DNA of 64,000 bases, taken from the NCBI RefSeq assembly GCF_900155915.1, contig NZ_FTPO01000001.1:806001-870000 (forward strand). Direction: 5' to 3'. The notes under the pieces are model-generated. The model did not search any database and was not told the DNA's origin. It saw nothing but the letters and a program-made list of their open reading frames with translations. This document shows positions 43,436-53,377 of the stretch, piece after piece (position 1 is the stretch's first letter; each line of letters opens with the position of its first letter). The stretch comes from Microbacterium sp. RU33B (GTDB taxonomy: Bacteria; Actinomycetota; Actinomycetes; Actinomycetales; Microbacteriaceae). The translations under genes were made by a program, and so were the position numbers.

Positions 43436-44791
43436 GTGACCACAGGAGCACCACACAAGCAGGACCGTCAGCTCGTCGACGACGGCGTCGCGCAGGATCA
43501 GGACCTGCGCACGTATGTCCTCGACACCTCGGTACTGCTGAGCGATCCGCGGGCGTATTTCCGTTTCGCCGAGCACAACGTCGTGATCCCCGTCGTGGTG
43601 ATCACGGAGCTCGAGGGCAAGCGGCACGATCCCGAGATCGGCTACTTCGCACGCCAGGCCCTCCGTCATCTCGATGAGCTGAGGGTGGAGCACGGGCGTC
43701 TCGACTTCCCCGTCCCCGTCGGCCAGGGCGGCACGCTGCGCGTCGAACTCACGAACACGGATGCCTCGGTCCTCCCGTCCGGCATGCGTCTGGGCGACAA
43801 CGACAGCCGCATCCTCGCCGTGGCGCTCAACCTGGCGGCCGACGGGCAGGAGGTCACGGTCGTCTCCAAAGACCTGCCCATGCGCGTGAAGGCGGCCTCG
43901 CTCGGCATCATCGCCGAGGAGTATCTCGCCGAGCAGGCGGCGGACTCGGGGTGGACGGGGATCTCCTCGATCGACGTCTCGGGCGACGATCTCAGCGATC
44001 TGTACGAGAGCGATGTCGCGATGAGCGACGACGCGCGCGGGCTCCCCGTCAACACGGGCCTCATCATCCACTCCGAGCGCGGTTCGGCGCTCGGACGGGT
44101 GACGGGGGACGGCGAGTTCCGGCTCGTCCGCGGCGACCGCGACGTCTTCGGCCTGCACGGCCGGTCGGCCGAGCAGCGCATCGCGATCGACCTGCTTCTC
44201 GACCCCGAGGTCGGAATCGTCTCGCTCGGCGGACGCGCGGGCACGGGAAAGTCCGCTCTCGCCCTGTGCGCCGGACTCGAGGCCGTCCTCGAACGCCAGC
44301 AGCAGAAGCGCATCCTCGTGTTCCGTCCGCTGTACGCGGTCGGGGGCCAGGATCTCGGCTACCTCCCGGGAGACGCGCAGGAGAAGATGAACCCGTGGGC
44401 TCAGGCCGTCTTCGACACGCTCGGATCGGTCGTCTCGGGGAATGTGATCGAAGAGGTCATCTCGCGGGGGATTCTCGAAGTCCTGCCCCTCACCCACATC
44501 CGCGGTCGTTCGCTGCACGACGCGTTCGTGATCGTCGACGAGGCGCAGTCCCTCGAGCGCAACGTCCTGCTCACGGTGCTGAGCCGCATCGGGCAGAACT
44601 CGCGCGTCGTGCTCACTCACGACGTCGGTCAGCGCGACAACCTCCGCGTCGGACGGCACGACGGCGTCGCATCCGTCATCGAGACCCTGAAGGGGCACGA
44701 TCTGTTCGGTCACGTCACTCTCATGAGGTCCGAGCGGTCCGCCATCGCGGCGCTGGTCACCGACCTCTTGGAGGCGGGAGAGCTCGCCTGA
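43436..44791 (+). CDS. PIN-PhoH family ATPase (YlaK-type)
   Basis: The 451-residue two-domain protein. The N-terminal PIN nuclease domain carries [19 protein letters not shown] and LEGKR, then [16 protein letters not shown] with the acidic triad. The C-terminal PhoH ATPase has Walker [15 protein letters not shown] (about residues 263-276) and Walker [15 protein letters not shown]-PhoH proteins of mycobacteria are RNA helicase/nucleases. GTG 43436 is chosen because GGGAG lies just upstream and the codons before it (TCA, TAT, TCT) are unlike the rest. A 22-bp terminator lies on its stop. Confidence 0.9.
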   Translation: MTTGAPHKQDRQLVDDGVAQDQDLRTYVLDTSVLLSDPRAYFRFAEHNVVIPVVVITELEGKRHDPEIGYFARQALRHLDELRVEHGRLDFPVPVGQGGTLRVELTNTDASVLPSGMRLGDNDSRILAVALNLAADGQEVTVVSKDLPMRVKAASLGIIAEEYLAEQAADSGWTGISSIDVSGDDLSDLYESDVAMSDDARGLPVNTGLIIHSERGSALGRVTGDGEFRLVRGDRDVFGLHGRSAEQRIAIDLLLDPEVGIVSLGGRAGTGKSALALCAGLEAVLERQQQKRILVFRPLYAVGGQDLGYLPGDAQEKMNPWAQAVFDTLGSVVSGNVIEEVISRGILEVLPLTHIRGRSLHDAFVIVDEAQSLERNVLLTVLSRIGQNSRVVLTHDVGQRDNLRVGRHDGVASVIETLKGHDLFGHVTLMRSERSAIAALVTDLLEAGELA

Positions 44792-44847
44792 CGACGGCGT
44801 GCCGAAGGGCCGGGGCGGGATGCCTCGGCCCTTCGGCACGCCGTCGT
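44791..44847. terminator. 22-bp perfect stem overlapping the PhoH stop
   Basis: Arms 44791-44812 and 44826-44847 are perfectly complementary, with a 13-base loop. The left arm begins on the last base of the PhoH stop codon. No T-tract follows, but the stem is unusually long. Confidence 0.8.
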
Positions 44848-44865
44848 ATGCACGCGCATGAAAGC

Positions 44866-44881
44866 ATGAGAAGAGTCTCAT
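44866..44881. repeat. Inverted repeat ATGAGA-AGAG-TCTCAT
   Basis: Palindrome with a four-base centre, about 80 bases upstream of the secreted-protein start; a candidate operator. A third, partial copy TTCTCATC lies near 44898-44905. Confidence 0.4.
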
Positions 44882-44962
44882 CCCCTTCTCCTCACGTTCT
44901 CATCGCCGGATGTCACTATTGATCCAGCGCAGGAGGACTGCGCCCGAACCTGGGGGTTTCAC

Positions 44963-45526
44963 GTGGAGGGACGCACGCGTCTCGCGGCAGGCGGCTTCAT
45001 CGCCGGCTCCGCGTCGATCGCCGCCGTCGCCGCCGTCATCATGACGAACTCGGCCGCGTTGGCCGACGTGTCCGGTGCCCCCGTCCACGCGTCCTCCATC
45101 GTGCTCCCGATGGCGGCATCGGCTGCGCCGACGGCGGTCCCCACCGCTCCCGCGGTGAGCACGGCCCCGCCGATCGTCGCCGAACAGCCCCTCGTCGTGG
45201 AAGAGGCTCCGGAGGTCGAGGAGACCCCCGCCGCGCCGTCCACGGTCACGACGGTGGCGACGGCGCCGTCTGCGGCCACCGAGGAGTCCATCGTCGCCGC
45301 CGCGGCCGCCACGGGCACGTGGGATGCGGCCTACGAATGGTCCAAGAACCACGGCTGGACGAGCGGACAGACGAGCGAATGGCTCGTCCGCCTCGAAGCC
45401 AAGCTCCACACGTACGCGCAGTCCCGCGAGACGCGCGCTCCCGAAACGTCCGGACTCGACCGCCCCGGTCTGATGTCCGGATCGCAGAAAGATCGATCGC
45501 CCGATTCCCCAGATCACAGCGATTGA
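44963..45526 (+). CDS. Secreted protein with Ala/Pro/Val-rich linker
   Basis: The 187-residue product has an N-terminal export signal (basic MEGRTR, then a hydrophobic core to about residue 34 ending ALA). A long low-complexity region (about 45-115) rich in Ala, Pro, Thr and Val follows. A compact C-terminal part holds a repeated Trp pattern, TWDAAYEWSKNHGWTSGQTSEWLVRLE. The last segment might be a small surface or cell-wall binding module; I recognise no family. The GTG start has GGGGG as a weak SD, and the strong AGGAGG lies too far upstream (about 26 bases). Confidence 0.6.
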   Translation: MEGRTRLAAGGFIAGSASIAAVAAVIMTNSAALADVSGAPVHASSIVLPMAASAAPTAVPTAPAVSTAPPIVAEQPLVVEEAPEVEETPAAPSTVTTVATAPSAATEESIVAAAAATGTWDAAYEWSKNHGWTSGQTSEWLVRLEAKLHTYAQSRETRAPETSGLDRPGLMSGSQKDRSPDSPDHSD

Positions 45527-45562
45527 CGCGGCGGTCGGAGTCCCCCAGCTCCCCGCCCCTCA

Positions 45563-45590
45563 GCCCCCGGCGTCCCCCAGCGCCGGGGGC
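45563..45590 (+). terminator. Rho-independent terminator
   Basis: Perfect 10-bp stem GCCCCCGGCG / CGCCGGGGGC with eight-base loop, followed by TTCTCTCT: the best intrinsic terminator in the window. Confidence 0.85.
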
Positions 45591-45628
45591 TTCTCTCTGC
45601 CGTGGTCCACGGCGCTGCGGCTGCCGAC

Positions 45629-46285
45629 CTACTCCCAGCGGTAGCCGGCGCCGCGGATCGTGGAGATGTGCTCGGCGCCGAGCTTGCCGCGCAGGTACCG
45701 CACGTACACGTCGACGACGTTCGATCCCGGGTCGAAGTGCATGCCCCAGACGCGGCTCAGCAGCTGCTCGCGGCTGAGCACCTGGCCCGGGCTGCGCAGG
45801 AACTGCTCGGCGAGGGCGAACTCGCGGGCGGACAGCTCCACCTCGCGGCCGTTCACGGTGGCGCGACGGGCCAGGATGTCGAGCACGACATCGCCGTGCG
45901 TGATCGACGTCGCCGTCGGGGCCGACCCTTCCCGCAGACGCGACCGCACGCGCGCGAGCAGCTCGTCGAACGTGAACGGCTTGGAGACGTAGTCGTTGGC
46001 GCCGGCATCCAAGCCCTCGACCGTGTCGCGCGTGCTCGATCGAGCCGTGAGCATGATGACGGGCACCGTGGAACCCTGTCCGCGAAGGTGCTGCAGCACC
46101 TCGAAGCCGTCCATGGTGGGCAGCCCCACGTCCAGGAGGACGAGGTCGATGTCACCGCGGAGCGCTCGCTCGAGGCCCTCGGCGCCGTCCTCGGCGACCG
46201 TCGCCGTGTACCCGGCGGACTCGAGCCCGCGCTTGACGAACGCCGCGATGCGGGGCTCGTCCTCGATGATGAGGATGCGCGTCAT
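45629..46285 (-). CDS. OmpR-family response regulator
   Basis: The 218-residue regulator of a two-component system. Receiver domain: acidic pair IIEDEP near residues 6-9, phosphoacceptor Asp in LVLLDVGLPTMDGF near 52, Thr in MLTARSS near 80, Lys in VSKPF near 103. DNA-binding domain: an OmpR winged helix with ELSAREFALAEQFLRSPGQVLSREQLL and the final VDVYVRYLRGKLG. ATG 46285 overlaps the kinase stop by ATGA. The target genes cannot be read from the sequence. Confidence 0.95.
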   Translation of the reverse strand: MTRILIIEDEPRIAAFVKRGLESAGYTATVAEDGAEGLERALRGDIDLVLLDVGLPTMDGFEVLQHLRGQGSTVPVIMLTARSSTRDTVEGLDAGANDYVSKPFTFDELLARVRSRLREGSAPTATSITHGDVVLDILARRATVNGREVELSAREFALAEQFLRSPGQVLSREQLLSRVWGMHFDPGSNVVDVYVRYLRGKLGAEHISTIRGAGYRWE

Positions 46286-47799
46286 CCGGACGCCTCTCTC
46301 TGGAGCACGACGTCGCCGGCCCGGACGGGTGCCGGGAGCTCGGTCGTGGGAAGCGGAAGGTGGATCGTGAAGGTCGCTCCACCACCGGGGGAATCGGTCA
46401 CGGCGCAGTGACCGCCGTGCGCCTTCGTGATCGCGTCGACGATGGCGAGGCCGAGGCCGGAGCCGCCGACGGTGCGCTTGCCGTGCGCGCGATCGAAGCG
46501 CCGGAAGATGCGGTGCCGCAGAGCGGGCGGGATGCCGGCGCCGTGATCGCGCACCCAGATGCGGGCCGAGCCGTCGACGAAGGCGCTGCCGATCTCGATC
46601 GGCGACCCGTCGGGTGTGTACTTGGCGGCGTTGTCGGCCAGTTGCAGCCACGCCTGCAGCAGACGGTCCTGGTCGGCCCGCACCGTGCCTTCGCCGATCT
46701 GCTCGACGCTCCACGTGTGACCCGGGATCACGGTCACGAGCTCGCCGACGCGCGCGGTGAGGATAGCGAGGTCGATCTCGGTGAGGTCGAGATCTCCGCC
46801 CTCCGCTGCGGCGAGGAGATCGATGTCCTCCACCAGGCGGGTCATGCGGTCGAGTTCGGCCATGCCGATCTCGCGGGTGTTCTCGACGTCGTCGACGTCG
46901 CGGACATCCATCATCTCGAGATGACCCCGCACGATCGTGATCGGCGTCTTGAGCTCGTGGCGCACGTCGTCGAGCAGCTGCCGCTGCACGTCGACCGAGC
47001 CCTCCAGGCGATCGAGCATGGAGTTGACGGTGCGTCCGAGGTCGGAGATGTCGTCGTTGCCCTGCGTGGGCAGACGCGGGGACAGGTCGTCGATCGTGAT
47101 CGCGTCGGCCGTCTCGCGGATCTGGCGGATGGGGGAGAGGAGGCGGCCCATGACGAACCACCCGACGATGCCCATGGCGGCCAGGACCGCGACGGCGGCC
47201 ACCCAGAATGTCGTGATGGCAGCGGTCACGGACGTGAGCTCGGCCTCGAGGTCGACGGCGCGGAGGTAGATGCCCTCCGCGTCGTCGCCCTCCATCGTCA
47301 CGGGAATGGCGATGTAGCGCAGCGACCCGTTCGAGGTGACCGCCGTGCCGATCACGGTGTCACCCGTCCGTCGCGTCTCGCTGACCGCGCGATCGATGAG
47401 CGCCTGATCGTCGGAGATGTCGAATCCGGAGAGCGTCTGCGGCCGGTAGCGCGGTTCTCCGTCGATGACGGCGACGGATGCCTCGTTGCGCCCCGGCACG
47501 AGGCGGGCGACGGCCGCGTGCAGGAACTCGGCCACCGAGTCGTAGTCCTCGATCGACAGGTCGTCGGTGGCGGTCGTGGTGCCCGGCGTCGGATTGGCCG
47601 ACGGCGAGGATCCTGCGCCGGCCACCGTCTGCAGGCTCTCCACCTGCGACAGGAGCCGCGCGTCGATCTCCTGCAGCACCTGCTCGCGCTGCACGAGGAA
47701 GGTCACGCTGCCCACGATCGCCAGACCGACGCTCGCGACGGCCAGGATCGCTCCCAGGATCCGCACGCGCGCCGAGATCGGGCGGGGAGTTCGGCTCAC
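46282..47799 (-). CDS. Sensor histidine kinase
   Basis: The 505-residue kinase has helix 1 at about residues 13-34, an extracytosolic sensor of about 130 residues, helix 2 at about 175-195, then HAMP (about 196-248), HisKA with the phosphorylated His in VRHELKTPITIVRGHLE (about 276) and the catalytic ATPase domain (N box LADNAAKYTPDGSP near 386, G box GSGLGLAIV near 455). It is paired with the OmpR regulator. The GTG start has GATAAT six bases upstream, so the operon mRNA should be leaderless. Confidence 0.94.
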   Translation of the reverse strand: MSRTPRPISARVRILGAILAVASVGLAIVGSVTFLVQREQVLQEIDARLLSQVESLQTVAGAGSSPSANPTPGTTTATDDLSIEDYDSVAEFLHAAVARLVPGRNEASVAVIDGEPRYRPQTLSGFDISDDQALIDRAVSETRRTGDTVIGTAVTSNGSLRYIAIPVTMEGDDAEGIYLRAVDLEAELTSVTAAITTFWVAAVAVLAAMGIVGWFVMGRLLSPIRQIRETADAITIDDLSPRLPTQGNDDISDLGRTVNSMLDRLEGSVDVQRQLLDDVRHELKTPITIVRGHLEMMDVRDVDDVENTREIGMAELDRMTRLVEDIDLLAAAEGGDLDLTEIDLAILTARVGELVTVIPGHTWSVEQIGEGTVRADQDRLLQAWLQLADNAAKYTPDGSPIEIGSAFVDGSARIWVRDHGAGIPPALRHRIFRRFDRAHGKRTVGGSGLGLAIVDAITKAHGGHCAVTDSPGGGATFTIHLPLPTTELPAPVRAGDVVLQREASG

Positions 47800-47805
47800 T
47801 CCCCG

Positions 47806-47811
47806 ATTATC
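47806..47811 (-). promoter_or_regulatory. -10 element for the two-component operon
   Basis: GATAAT, then CGGGGA, then GTG 47799 on the minus strand. Confidence 0.65.
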
Positions 47812-47885
47812 GCGCGCGGGAGCGGTTCTCGCGTGCTCGACGCGATCGCCGTGCCGTCCGGGACCGGCCCGATCCTCGAACGCGT

Positions 47886-49280
47886 TCAGCCGGGGTGCGT
47901 CATCGAGAGCAGGTCGAGCTTCTCGTCGAGCAGCTCGAGCGAGATGTCGCCGCGCTCCACGTAGCCCAGATCGATGACGGCCTCGCGCACCGTGATGCCC
48001 TTGGCGACGGCGTGCTTCGCGATCTTGGCCGCTGCTTCGTAGCCGATGACCTTGTTCAAGGGGGTCACGATCGACGGCGACATGCCGGCGAAGGCGGCCG
48101 CGCGCTCGGTGTTGGCCTCGAGCCCGTCGATCGTCTTGTCGGCGAGGAGACGCATCGAGTTCGACAGCAGGCGGATCGATTCGAGCAGCGCCGTTCCCAT
48201 CACGGGGATGGCGACGTTGAGCTCGAAGGATCCGGATGCCCCGGCCCAGGCCACCGTCGCATCGTTGCCGATGACGCGCGCGGCGACCATGAGCGTCGCC
48301 TCCGGGATGACGGGGTTGACCTTGCCCGGCATGATCGACGACCCGGGCTGCAGGTCGGGGATGTGCAGCTCGCCGAGGCCCGTGTTGGGGCCCGAGCCCA
48401 TCCAGCGGATGTCGTTGTTGATCTTGGTCAGCGACACCGCGATCGTGCGCAGCGCACCGGATGCCTCGACGAGGCCGTCGCGGTTCGCCTGCGCTTCGAA
48501 GTGATCCTTCGCCTCGGTGATCGGCAGTTCGGTCTCGGCCTGCAGGATCGCGATGACCTTCTGCGGGAAGCCGAGGGGGGTGTTGATGCCGGTGCCGACG
48601 GCGGTGCCGCCGAGCGGAACCTCTCCGACCCGCGGGAGCACGGACTGCACCCGCTCGATGCCGAGACGGATCTGGCGGGCGTAGCCGCCGAACTCCTGGC
48701 CGAGCGTGACGGGCGTCGCGTCCATGAGGTGCGTGCGGCCGGACTTGACGACGTCCTTCCAGGCATCCGCCTTCGTCTCGAGGGCGACGGCGAGGTGGTC
48801 GAGAGCGGGGATCAGGTCGTCGATGAGCGCCTGGGTGACGGCGATGTGCACCGAGGTGGGGAAGACGTCGTTCGAGGACTGTGACGCGTTGACGTGATCG
48901 TTGGCGTGCACGGCCGCGCCCAGGCGACGCGAGGCGAGCGTCGCGAGCACTTCGTTCATGTTCATGTTCGACGACGTGCCGGAGCCGGTCTGGTACGTGT
49001 CGACGGGGAACTCGGCGTCGTACGCGCCCGAGATGACGTCGTCGGCGGCTCCCGCGATCGCGTCGGCGATGCCGGCGTCGAGGGTTCCGAGCTCCTTGTT
49101 CGCGAGTGCGGCGGCCTTCTTCACCCGTGCGAGCGCGGCGATCTGGGTGGACTCGAGACCCTTGCCCGAGATCGGGAAGTTCTCGACGGCGCGCTGCGTC
49201 TGGGCCGCGTAGAGCGCGTTCCGGGGCACGCGCACTTCGCCCATCGTGTCGTGCTCGATGCGGTAGTCGATGTCGGTCAC
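47886..49280 (-). CDS. fumC: Fumarate hydratase, class II
   Basis: TCA-cycle enzyme, oxygen-stable and iron-free, converting fumarate to malate. The 464-residue product has the fumarase/aspartase signature [12 protein letters not shown] near residues 318-329 with the mobile serine loop, plus [17 protein letters not shown] and [14 protein letters not shown] near the N-terminus. GTG 49280 is supported by GAGGA five bases upstream. The intergenic region to 49372 has a short hairpin CGCGGAC/GTCCGCG at about 49303-49322 and no clear -10. Confidence 0.97.
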   Translation of the reverse strand: MTDIDYRIEHDTMGEVRVPRNALYAAQTQRAVENFPISGKGLESTQIAALARVKKAAALANKELGTLDAGIADAIAGAADDVISGAYDAEFPVDTYQTGSGTSSNMNMNEVLATLASRRLGAAVHANDHVNASQSSNDVFPTSVHIAVTQALIDDLIPALDHLAVALETKADAWKDVVKSGRTHLMDATPVTLGQEFGGYARQIRLGIERVQSVLPRVGEVPLGGTAVGTGINTPLGFPQKVIAILQAETELPITEAKDHFEAQANRDGLVEASGALRTIAVSLTKINNDIRWMGSGPNTGLGELHIPDLQPGSSIMPGKVNPVIPEATLMVAARVIGNDATVAWAGASGSFELNVAIPVMGTALLESIRLLSNSMRLLADKTIDGLEANTERAAAFAGMSPSIVTPLNKVIGYEAAAKIAKHAVAKGITVREAVIDLGYVERGDISLELLDEKLDLLSMTHPG

Positions 49281-49371
49281 GTCGTCCTCGCTTGTCTTTC
49301 CACGCGGACGTCGCGGTCCGCGCTGTGATGTGTGGGTGTGGTGATCTTCCGTGCGGTGCGGACCGCTGCGG

Positions 49372-50016
49372 TCAGGGGGTGGTGGCGGGTCCGACGATGA
49401 TCTCGGGCGCGACGGTGCCGTCGACGAGTCGATAGTTCGCGCCCACGATGGCGAGCGACCCGGAGGCCACGCGGCCCGAGATGAGCTCCGAAGCGTGCAG
49501 CATGTCGGACACGGTGTCGCGCAGGTGCTCGCGGCCGACCTGCTCCGCGTCGAGCGTCTCCGGCGTCGCCTCGGGATCGGCCGTCAGAACGCGGCGCGCG
49601 GCCGGGACGATCGGCGCGATCTGGCGCCAGATGTTGGCCGGCAGCGTCGGGGCGTCCATCCGTGTCGAGTCGATCGCCGCACGGACCGCTCCGCACTCGT
49701 CGTGGGCGAGCACGACGATGAGGGAGACGTTCAGCACGGCGACCGCGTATTCGAGGCTGCCGATGACGGACGACGAGTTGACCTGACCGGCGTTGCGGAC
49801 GACGAACAGGTCGCCGAGGCCCTTGTCGAAGATGATCTCGGCGGCCAGGCGCGAGTCGCTGCATCCGAACAGCGCTGCCCGCGGCGTCTGGGCGCGGGCG
49901 AGCTCGCTGCGCCGCTCGACGTCCTGGCGGGGGTGCAGAGGCTCGCCGGCCACGAATCGCGCATTGCCGCGCAGCATCTCGTTCCAGACCTGCTGCGGCG
50001 TCGGCTGATCGGTCAT
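49372..50016 (-). CDS. Beta-class carbonic anhydrase
   Basis: The 214-residue zinc enzyme interconverts CO2 and bicarbonate. The zinc ligands are visible: Cys and Asp in [11 protein letters not shown] near residues 50-60, and His with Cys in LAHDECGAV near 103-111. [11 protein letters not shown] is near the C-terminus. In this type II form the catalytic Asp/Arg dyad is in SDSR. ATG 50016 overlaps the DUF4245 stop by ATGA, and xseB and DUF4245 precede it, so the transcript runs xseB - DUF4245 - carbonic anhydrase. Bicarbonate for PEP carboxylase or biotin enzymes is a plausible use. Confidence 0.95.
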   Translation of the reverse strand: MTDQPTPQQVWNEMLRGNARFVAGEPLHPRQDVERRSELARAQTPRAALFGCSDSRLAAEIIFDKGLGDLFVVRNAGQVNSSSVIGSLEYAVAVLNVSLIVVLAHDECGAVRAAIDSTRMDAPTLPANIWRQIAPIVPAARRVLTADPEATPETLDAEQVGREHLRDTVSDMLHASELISGRVASGSLAIVGANYRLVDGTVAPEIIVGPATTP

Positions 50017-50654
50017 TCGCCCTCCCGGAGTGTGCGCACCTGATCGGCGACGGACGCGGCGGCGGCCTCGAGGCTCGCCCGGTCCGTTGCCCCGTACACG
50101 AGGATCGTGTCGGCGCCGGCCTGCGTGCTCAGTGCGGCGGTGATGTTCTTGGCCCGTGCAGGATCCGAGATCGCGTACTCGTTCCACTCGATGCCGTCGA
50201 TCGTGACGACATCCGTCACTCCCGCGCCCGACAGAACGCGCGTGGACCACGCCGCGTCCGCGTCGAAACCCTGCGCGATCGTGACGACGCCGAGCTCTTC
50301 TCCCGGCACGTAGATGATGGTCCAGGCGCTCACGGAGTCGCCTTCGACCGAAGCCCGGTTGACGATCCATCCCGAAGGGACCTCGGGCACGATCGCGGTG
50401 CGGCCCTGCGCGTCGGCCACGCGCTCGGCGGCCGCGGCGACGTCGATCGGATCGCGCGGGGCGGGCTGCCCGCGGGGGACGATGAAGACCACCACGAGAA
50501 CGATCGCCAGCGTCGCGATGAGGGCGGCGATGAGATTGCGGAAGCTCTGGCTCGAGCGGTAGACGCGCGAGGACTCGGCCTTGCGTGCAGCCGTCTCGTC
50601 GGGCGTCTCGGGGCGACCGAGTTCGGCGACGACACGCGGACCCTGGGCCATCAT
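50013..50654 (-). CDS. DUF4245 membrane protein
   Basis: The 213-residue single-pass protein has a cytosolic tail (about residues 1-40), a membrane helix (about 41-60) and an extracytosolic domain with [26 protein letters not shown], typical of actinobacterial DUF4245. Function unknown. Two adjacent ATG codons (50654 and 50651) flank and overlap the xseB stop, so the start is uncertain by one codon and translation is coupled. Confidence 0.85.
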   Translation of the reverse strand: MMAQGPRVVAELGRPETPDETAARKAESSRVYRSSQSFRNLIAALIATLAIVLVVVFIVPRGQPAPRDPIDVAAAAERVADAQGRTAIVPEVPSGWIVNRASVEGDSVSAWTIIYVPGEELGVVTIAQGFDADAAWSTRVLSGAGVTDVVTIDGIEWNEYAISDPARAKNITAALSTQAGADTILVYGATDRASLEAAAASVADQVRTLREGE

Positions 50655-50878
50655 GCGTCGTCTCCGACGACGGCGCGCGCGGCGTCCAGACGCCTCTTGG
50701 CCCCCAGCAGCCACTCTTCGCAGCGGGCGGCGAGGGCTTCACCGCGCTCCCAGAGGGCGAGGGACTGCTCGAGGGTCGGTGCGCCCTGCTCGAGTTCGGC
50801 GACCACGCGGACGAGTTCGTCGCGCGCCTGCTCGAAGGACAGCGTCGCGATGTCGGTGGTCTCGCTCGACACGCTCAT
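50651..50878 (-). CDS. xseB: Exodeoxyribonuclease VII small subunit
   Basis: The 75-residue all-helical partner of XseA has the family motif [40 protein letters not shown], as two antiparallel helices that form the EcoVII complex. It is expected to regulate the nuclease activity. TAAGCT on the minus strand ends seven bases before the ATG, overlapping the xseA stop, so xseB can start its own transcript. xseA ends five bases upstream. Confidence 0.93.
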   Translation of the reverse strand: MSVSSETTDIATLSFEQARDELVRVVAELEQGAPTLEQSLALWERGEALAARCEEWLLGAKRRLDAARAVVGDDA

Positions 50879-50883
50879 GGCAT

Positions 50884-52173
50884 CTAGCTTAGGTTCTCCG
50901 CGGCCTCGGCGATCTCGCCCTCCGAGCGGGCGGCGAACGAACCGCGACCCACCGTGACGGCCACCGCAGCGCCCGCCGGCGCTTGGGCGGCGTCACGCAC
51001 GATCACGCCGTCGGACAGGTGCGCGATCGCGTAGCCCCGTGCGAGGGTCGCGGCGGGGGAGAGGGCGCGCAGCGTCGCCCGGAGCTCGGCGGCGCGACGA
51101 CCCTGCGCCTCCAGGCTCCGTCCGACGGTGTCTCGACCGCGCACCGTCAGGAGGTGCAGCTCGTGCGACCGACCCTGGAGCATCGTCTCGGGCGCCCGCA
51201 GCGTCGGACGCGAGCGCAGCTGTTCGAGCTGGGCGATGTCGTGCGTGACCCGGTGCGTGAGCCGCGAGGTCAGGCGGGAACGCAGCTGGGCGACGAGGGC
51301 GCGCTGCTCGGCGACATCCGGCACGATCTTCTTCGCCGCATCGGTCGGGGTGGACGCCCGGAGGTCGGCCACGTCGTCGAGGAGCGGATGGTCGTTCTCG
51401 TGCCCGATCGCACTGACGATGGGAGTGGATGCCGCAGCCACCGCGCGCAGGAGACGCTCGTCGCTGAATCCGAGGAGGTGCATCGGATCGCCACCGCCGC
51501 GGGCGATGACGATGACGTCGACGGACGGATCGGCATCCAGCGCCTTCAGCGCGGCGATCGTCTCGGGCACGCAGCGCTCACCCTGGACCGCGGCGTGCTT
51601 CGTGCGGAACTGCACGCGCGGCCAGCGCAGCTCGGCGTTGCGGTGCACGTCCTTCTCGGCGTCGGAGTTCTCGCCCGTGATGAGCCCGATCAGCTGCGGC
51701 AGGAACGGGATCGGCTTCTTCCGCGCGGGGTCGAACAGCCCCTCGGCCCTCAGCTTCGAGCGCAGCTGCTCGAGCTTCTCGAGCTGCTCGCCGATGCCGA
51801 CGTGCTTCATCATCGCGACGGCGAAGCCGAAATCGCCCGTCTTGACGAAGTAGTCGGCTTTGACCGAGGCGACCACGTGATCGCCCGCACGCAGGTCGGC
51901 GGGGAGCCGCTGCAATGTGGACGACCAGATGCGGAACGAGATCGACGAGTCGGTGGTGAGGTCTTTCAGGCGTCCGAAGACGTTGCCGCCGCGCACGTTC
52001 CACAGCGTGATCTCGCCCTCCACCCACACCGAGCCCCAGTTCGCGATGAAGCCGCGAATGGCGTCGTTGAGACGTGCGACGGATGTCGGCGCCTCGGCGC
52101 TCGACTCGCGGGGGTGCACCGAATCGGGGGGCGGCGGCTGGCCCGGCACGGCTTCCGGCTGGAACGTCGTCAC
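50884..52173 (-). CDS. xseA: Exodeoxyribonuclease VII large subunit
   Basis: Single-strand exonuclease acting in both directions. The 430-residue protein has an N-terminal OB-fold ([25 protein letters not shown] near residues 29-53), a catalytic core with [16 protein letters not shown] and [26 protein letters not shown], and a C-terminal coiled coil. GTG 52173 has a weak GAGAGAC ribosome-binding site; longer readings upstream are not family sequence. It is divergent from ispH across 106 bases. Confidence 0.95.
   Translation of the reverse strand: MTTFQPEAVPGQPPPPDSVHPRESSAEAPTSVARLNDAIRGFIANWGSVWVEGEITLWNVRGGNVFGRLKDLTTDSSISFRIWSSTLQRLPADLRAGDHVVASVKADYFVKTGDFGFAVAMMKHVGIGEQLEKLEQLRSKLRAEGLFDPARKKPIPFLPQLIGLITGENSDAEKDVHRNAELRWPRVQFRTKHAAVQGERCVPETIAALKALDADPSVDVIVIARGGGDPMHLLGFSDERLLRAVAAASTPIVSAIGHENDHPLLDDVADLRASTPTDAAKKIVPDVAEQRALVAQLRSRLTSRLTHRVTHDIAQLEQLRSRPTLRAPETMLQGRSHELHLLTVRGRDTVGRSLEAQGRRAAELRATLRALSPAATLARGYAIAHLSDGVIVRDAAQAPAGAAVAVTVGRGSFAARSEGEIAEAAENLS
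50886..50891 (-). promoter_or_regulatory. -10 element for xseB
   Basis: TAAGCT with a seven-base spacer to ATG 50878, inside the end of xseA. Confidence 0.5.
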
Positions 52174-52267
52174 GGTCTCTCGCTCTCGTGGATGATCGTG
52201 CGTCGGATGATCGGCGCGTTTTCGGCCGGGAGGTGCAGCGCTCGGCCGGCATCCAGAACCTCGCCCG

Positions 52268-52273
52268 TAGAAT
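52268..52273 (+). promoter_or_regulatory. -10 element, leaderless ispH promoter
   Basis: TAGAAT, then CGAAGG, then GTG 52280. Confidence 0.65.
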
Positions 52274-52279
52274 CGAAGG

Positions 52280-53377
52280 GTGAATGCATCCCCTCCGGTC
52301 GAGTCTGCCTCGATCGCCCCGAGTTCGGCCGTCCGGATGCCCATGCCGCGCGTTCCGCGCCGCCGTGAGCGCCTCAAGGATAACGCCGTCGTCGGACACA
52401 AGCGCGTGCTCCTCGCGTCCCCCCGCGGCTACTGCGCCGGCGTCGACCGCGCGGTCATCGCCGTCGAGAAGGCCCTCGAGCGGTACGGCGCCCCGGTCTA
52501 CGTGCGCAAGCAGATCGTGCACAACATCCACGTGGTGACCGAGCTCGAGCAGAAGGGCGCGGTGTTCGTCGAAGAGGTCGACGAAGTCCCCGAGGGCGCC
52601 CACGTCGTCTTCAGCGCGCACGGCGTGTCTCCGGCGGTCGTCAGCGCGGCATCCGATCGCGGACTCCTCGCGATCGACGCGACCTGCCCTCTCGTCACGA
52701 AGGTTCATCGCGAGGCGGTGCGCTTCGCGCGCGACGACTTCGAGATCCTGCTGATCGGCCATGAAGGGCACGAGGAGGTCGAGGGCACGGCGGGCGAGGC
52801 GCCCGATCACGTCACGATCGTGAATTCGCCCGACGACGCCGACCTCGTCGAGGTCAAGGATCCCTCCCGCGTGGTGTGGCTGTCGCAGACGACGCTCTCC
52901 GTCGACGAGACGATGGAGACCGTGCGTCGACTGCGCATCCGCTTCCCCGAGCTGCAGGATCCGCCCTCGGACGACATCTGCTACGCCACCCAGAACCGTC
53001 AGGTGGCGATCAAGAAGGTCGCGAAGGACGCCGATCTCGTGATCGTCGTGGGCTCCGCCAACTCCTCCAACAGCGTCCGCCTCGTCGAGGTCGCCCTGGA
53101 GTACGGCGCGAAGGCCGCCTACCGGGTCGACTACGCCGACGAGGTGGAGCAGGCGTGGCTCGACGGCGTCGAGACCGTCGGTGTCACCAGCGGAGCGTCG
53201 GTGCCCGACGTCCTCGTGCAGGAAGTGCTCGAAGAGCTCGCCGGCGCGGGCTACCGCGACATCGAAGAGGTGCGGACGGCGGAGGAAGACCTCCAGTTCT
53301 CGCTTCCGAAGGAGCTGCGCACGGATGCCGCGGGGCGCCGCGACGCGCGCGCCCTCGGCGGACGGACCACCGAGTGA
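52280..53377 (+). CDS. ispH: 4-hydroxy-3-methylbut-2-enyl diphosphate reductase
   Basis: Last step of the MEP isoprenoid pathway, giving IPP and DMAPP with an iron-sulfur cluster. The 365-residue product shows the three cluster cysteines in [12 protein letters not shown] (about residue 53), [12 protein letters not shown] (about 136) and [11 protein letters not shown] (about 235). It also has the active-site [11 protein letters not shown] and the late [15 protein letters not shown]. The start at GTG 52280, set by the -10 TAGAAT, adds a 30-residue N-terminal extension before the family core. It overlaps DUF6264 by GTGA. Confidence 0.97.
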   Translation: MNASPPVESASIAPSSAVRMPMPRVPRRRERLKDNAVVGHKRVLLASPRGYCAGVDRAVIAVEKALERYGAPVYVRKQIVHNIHVVTELEQKGAVFVEEVDEVPEGAHVVFSAHGVSPAVVSAASDRGLLAIDATCPLVTKVHREAVRFARDDFEILLIGHEGHEEVEGTAGEAPDHVTIVNSPDDADLVEVKDPSRVVWLSQTTLSVDETMETVRRLRIRFPELQDPPSDDICYATQNRQVAIKKVAKDADLVIVVGSANSSNSVRLVEVALEYGAKAAYRVDYADEVEQAWLDGVETVGVTSGASVPDVLVQEVLEELAGAGYRDIEEVRTAEEDLQFSLPKELRTDAAGRRDARALGGRTTE

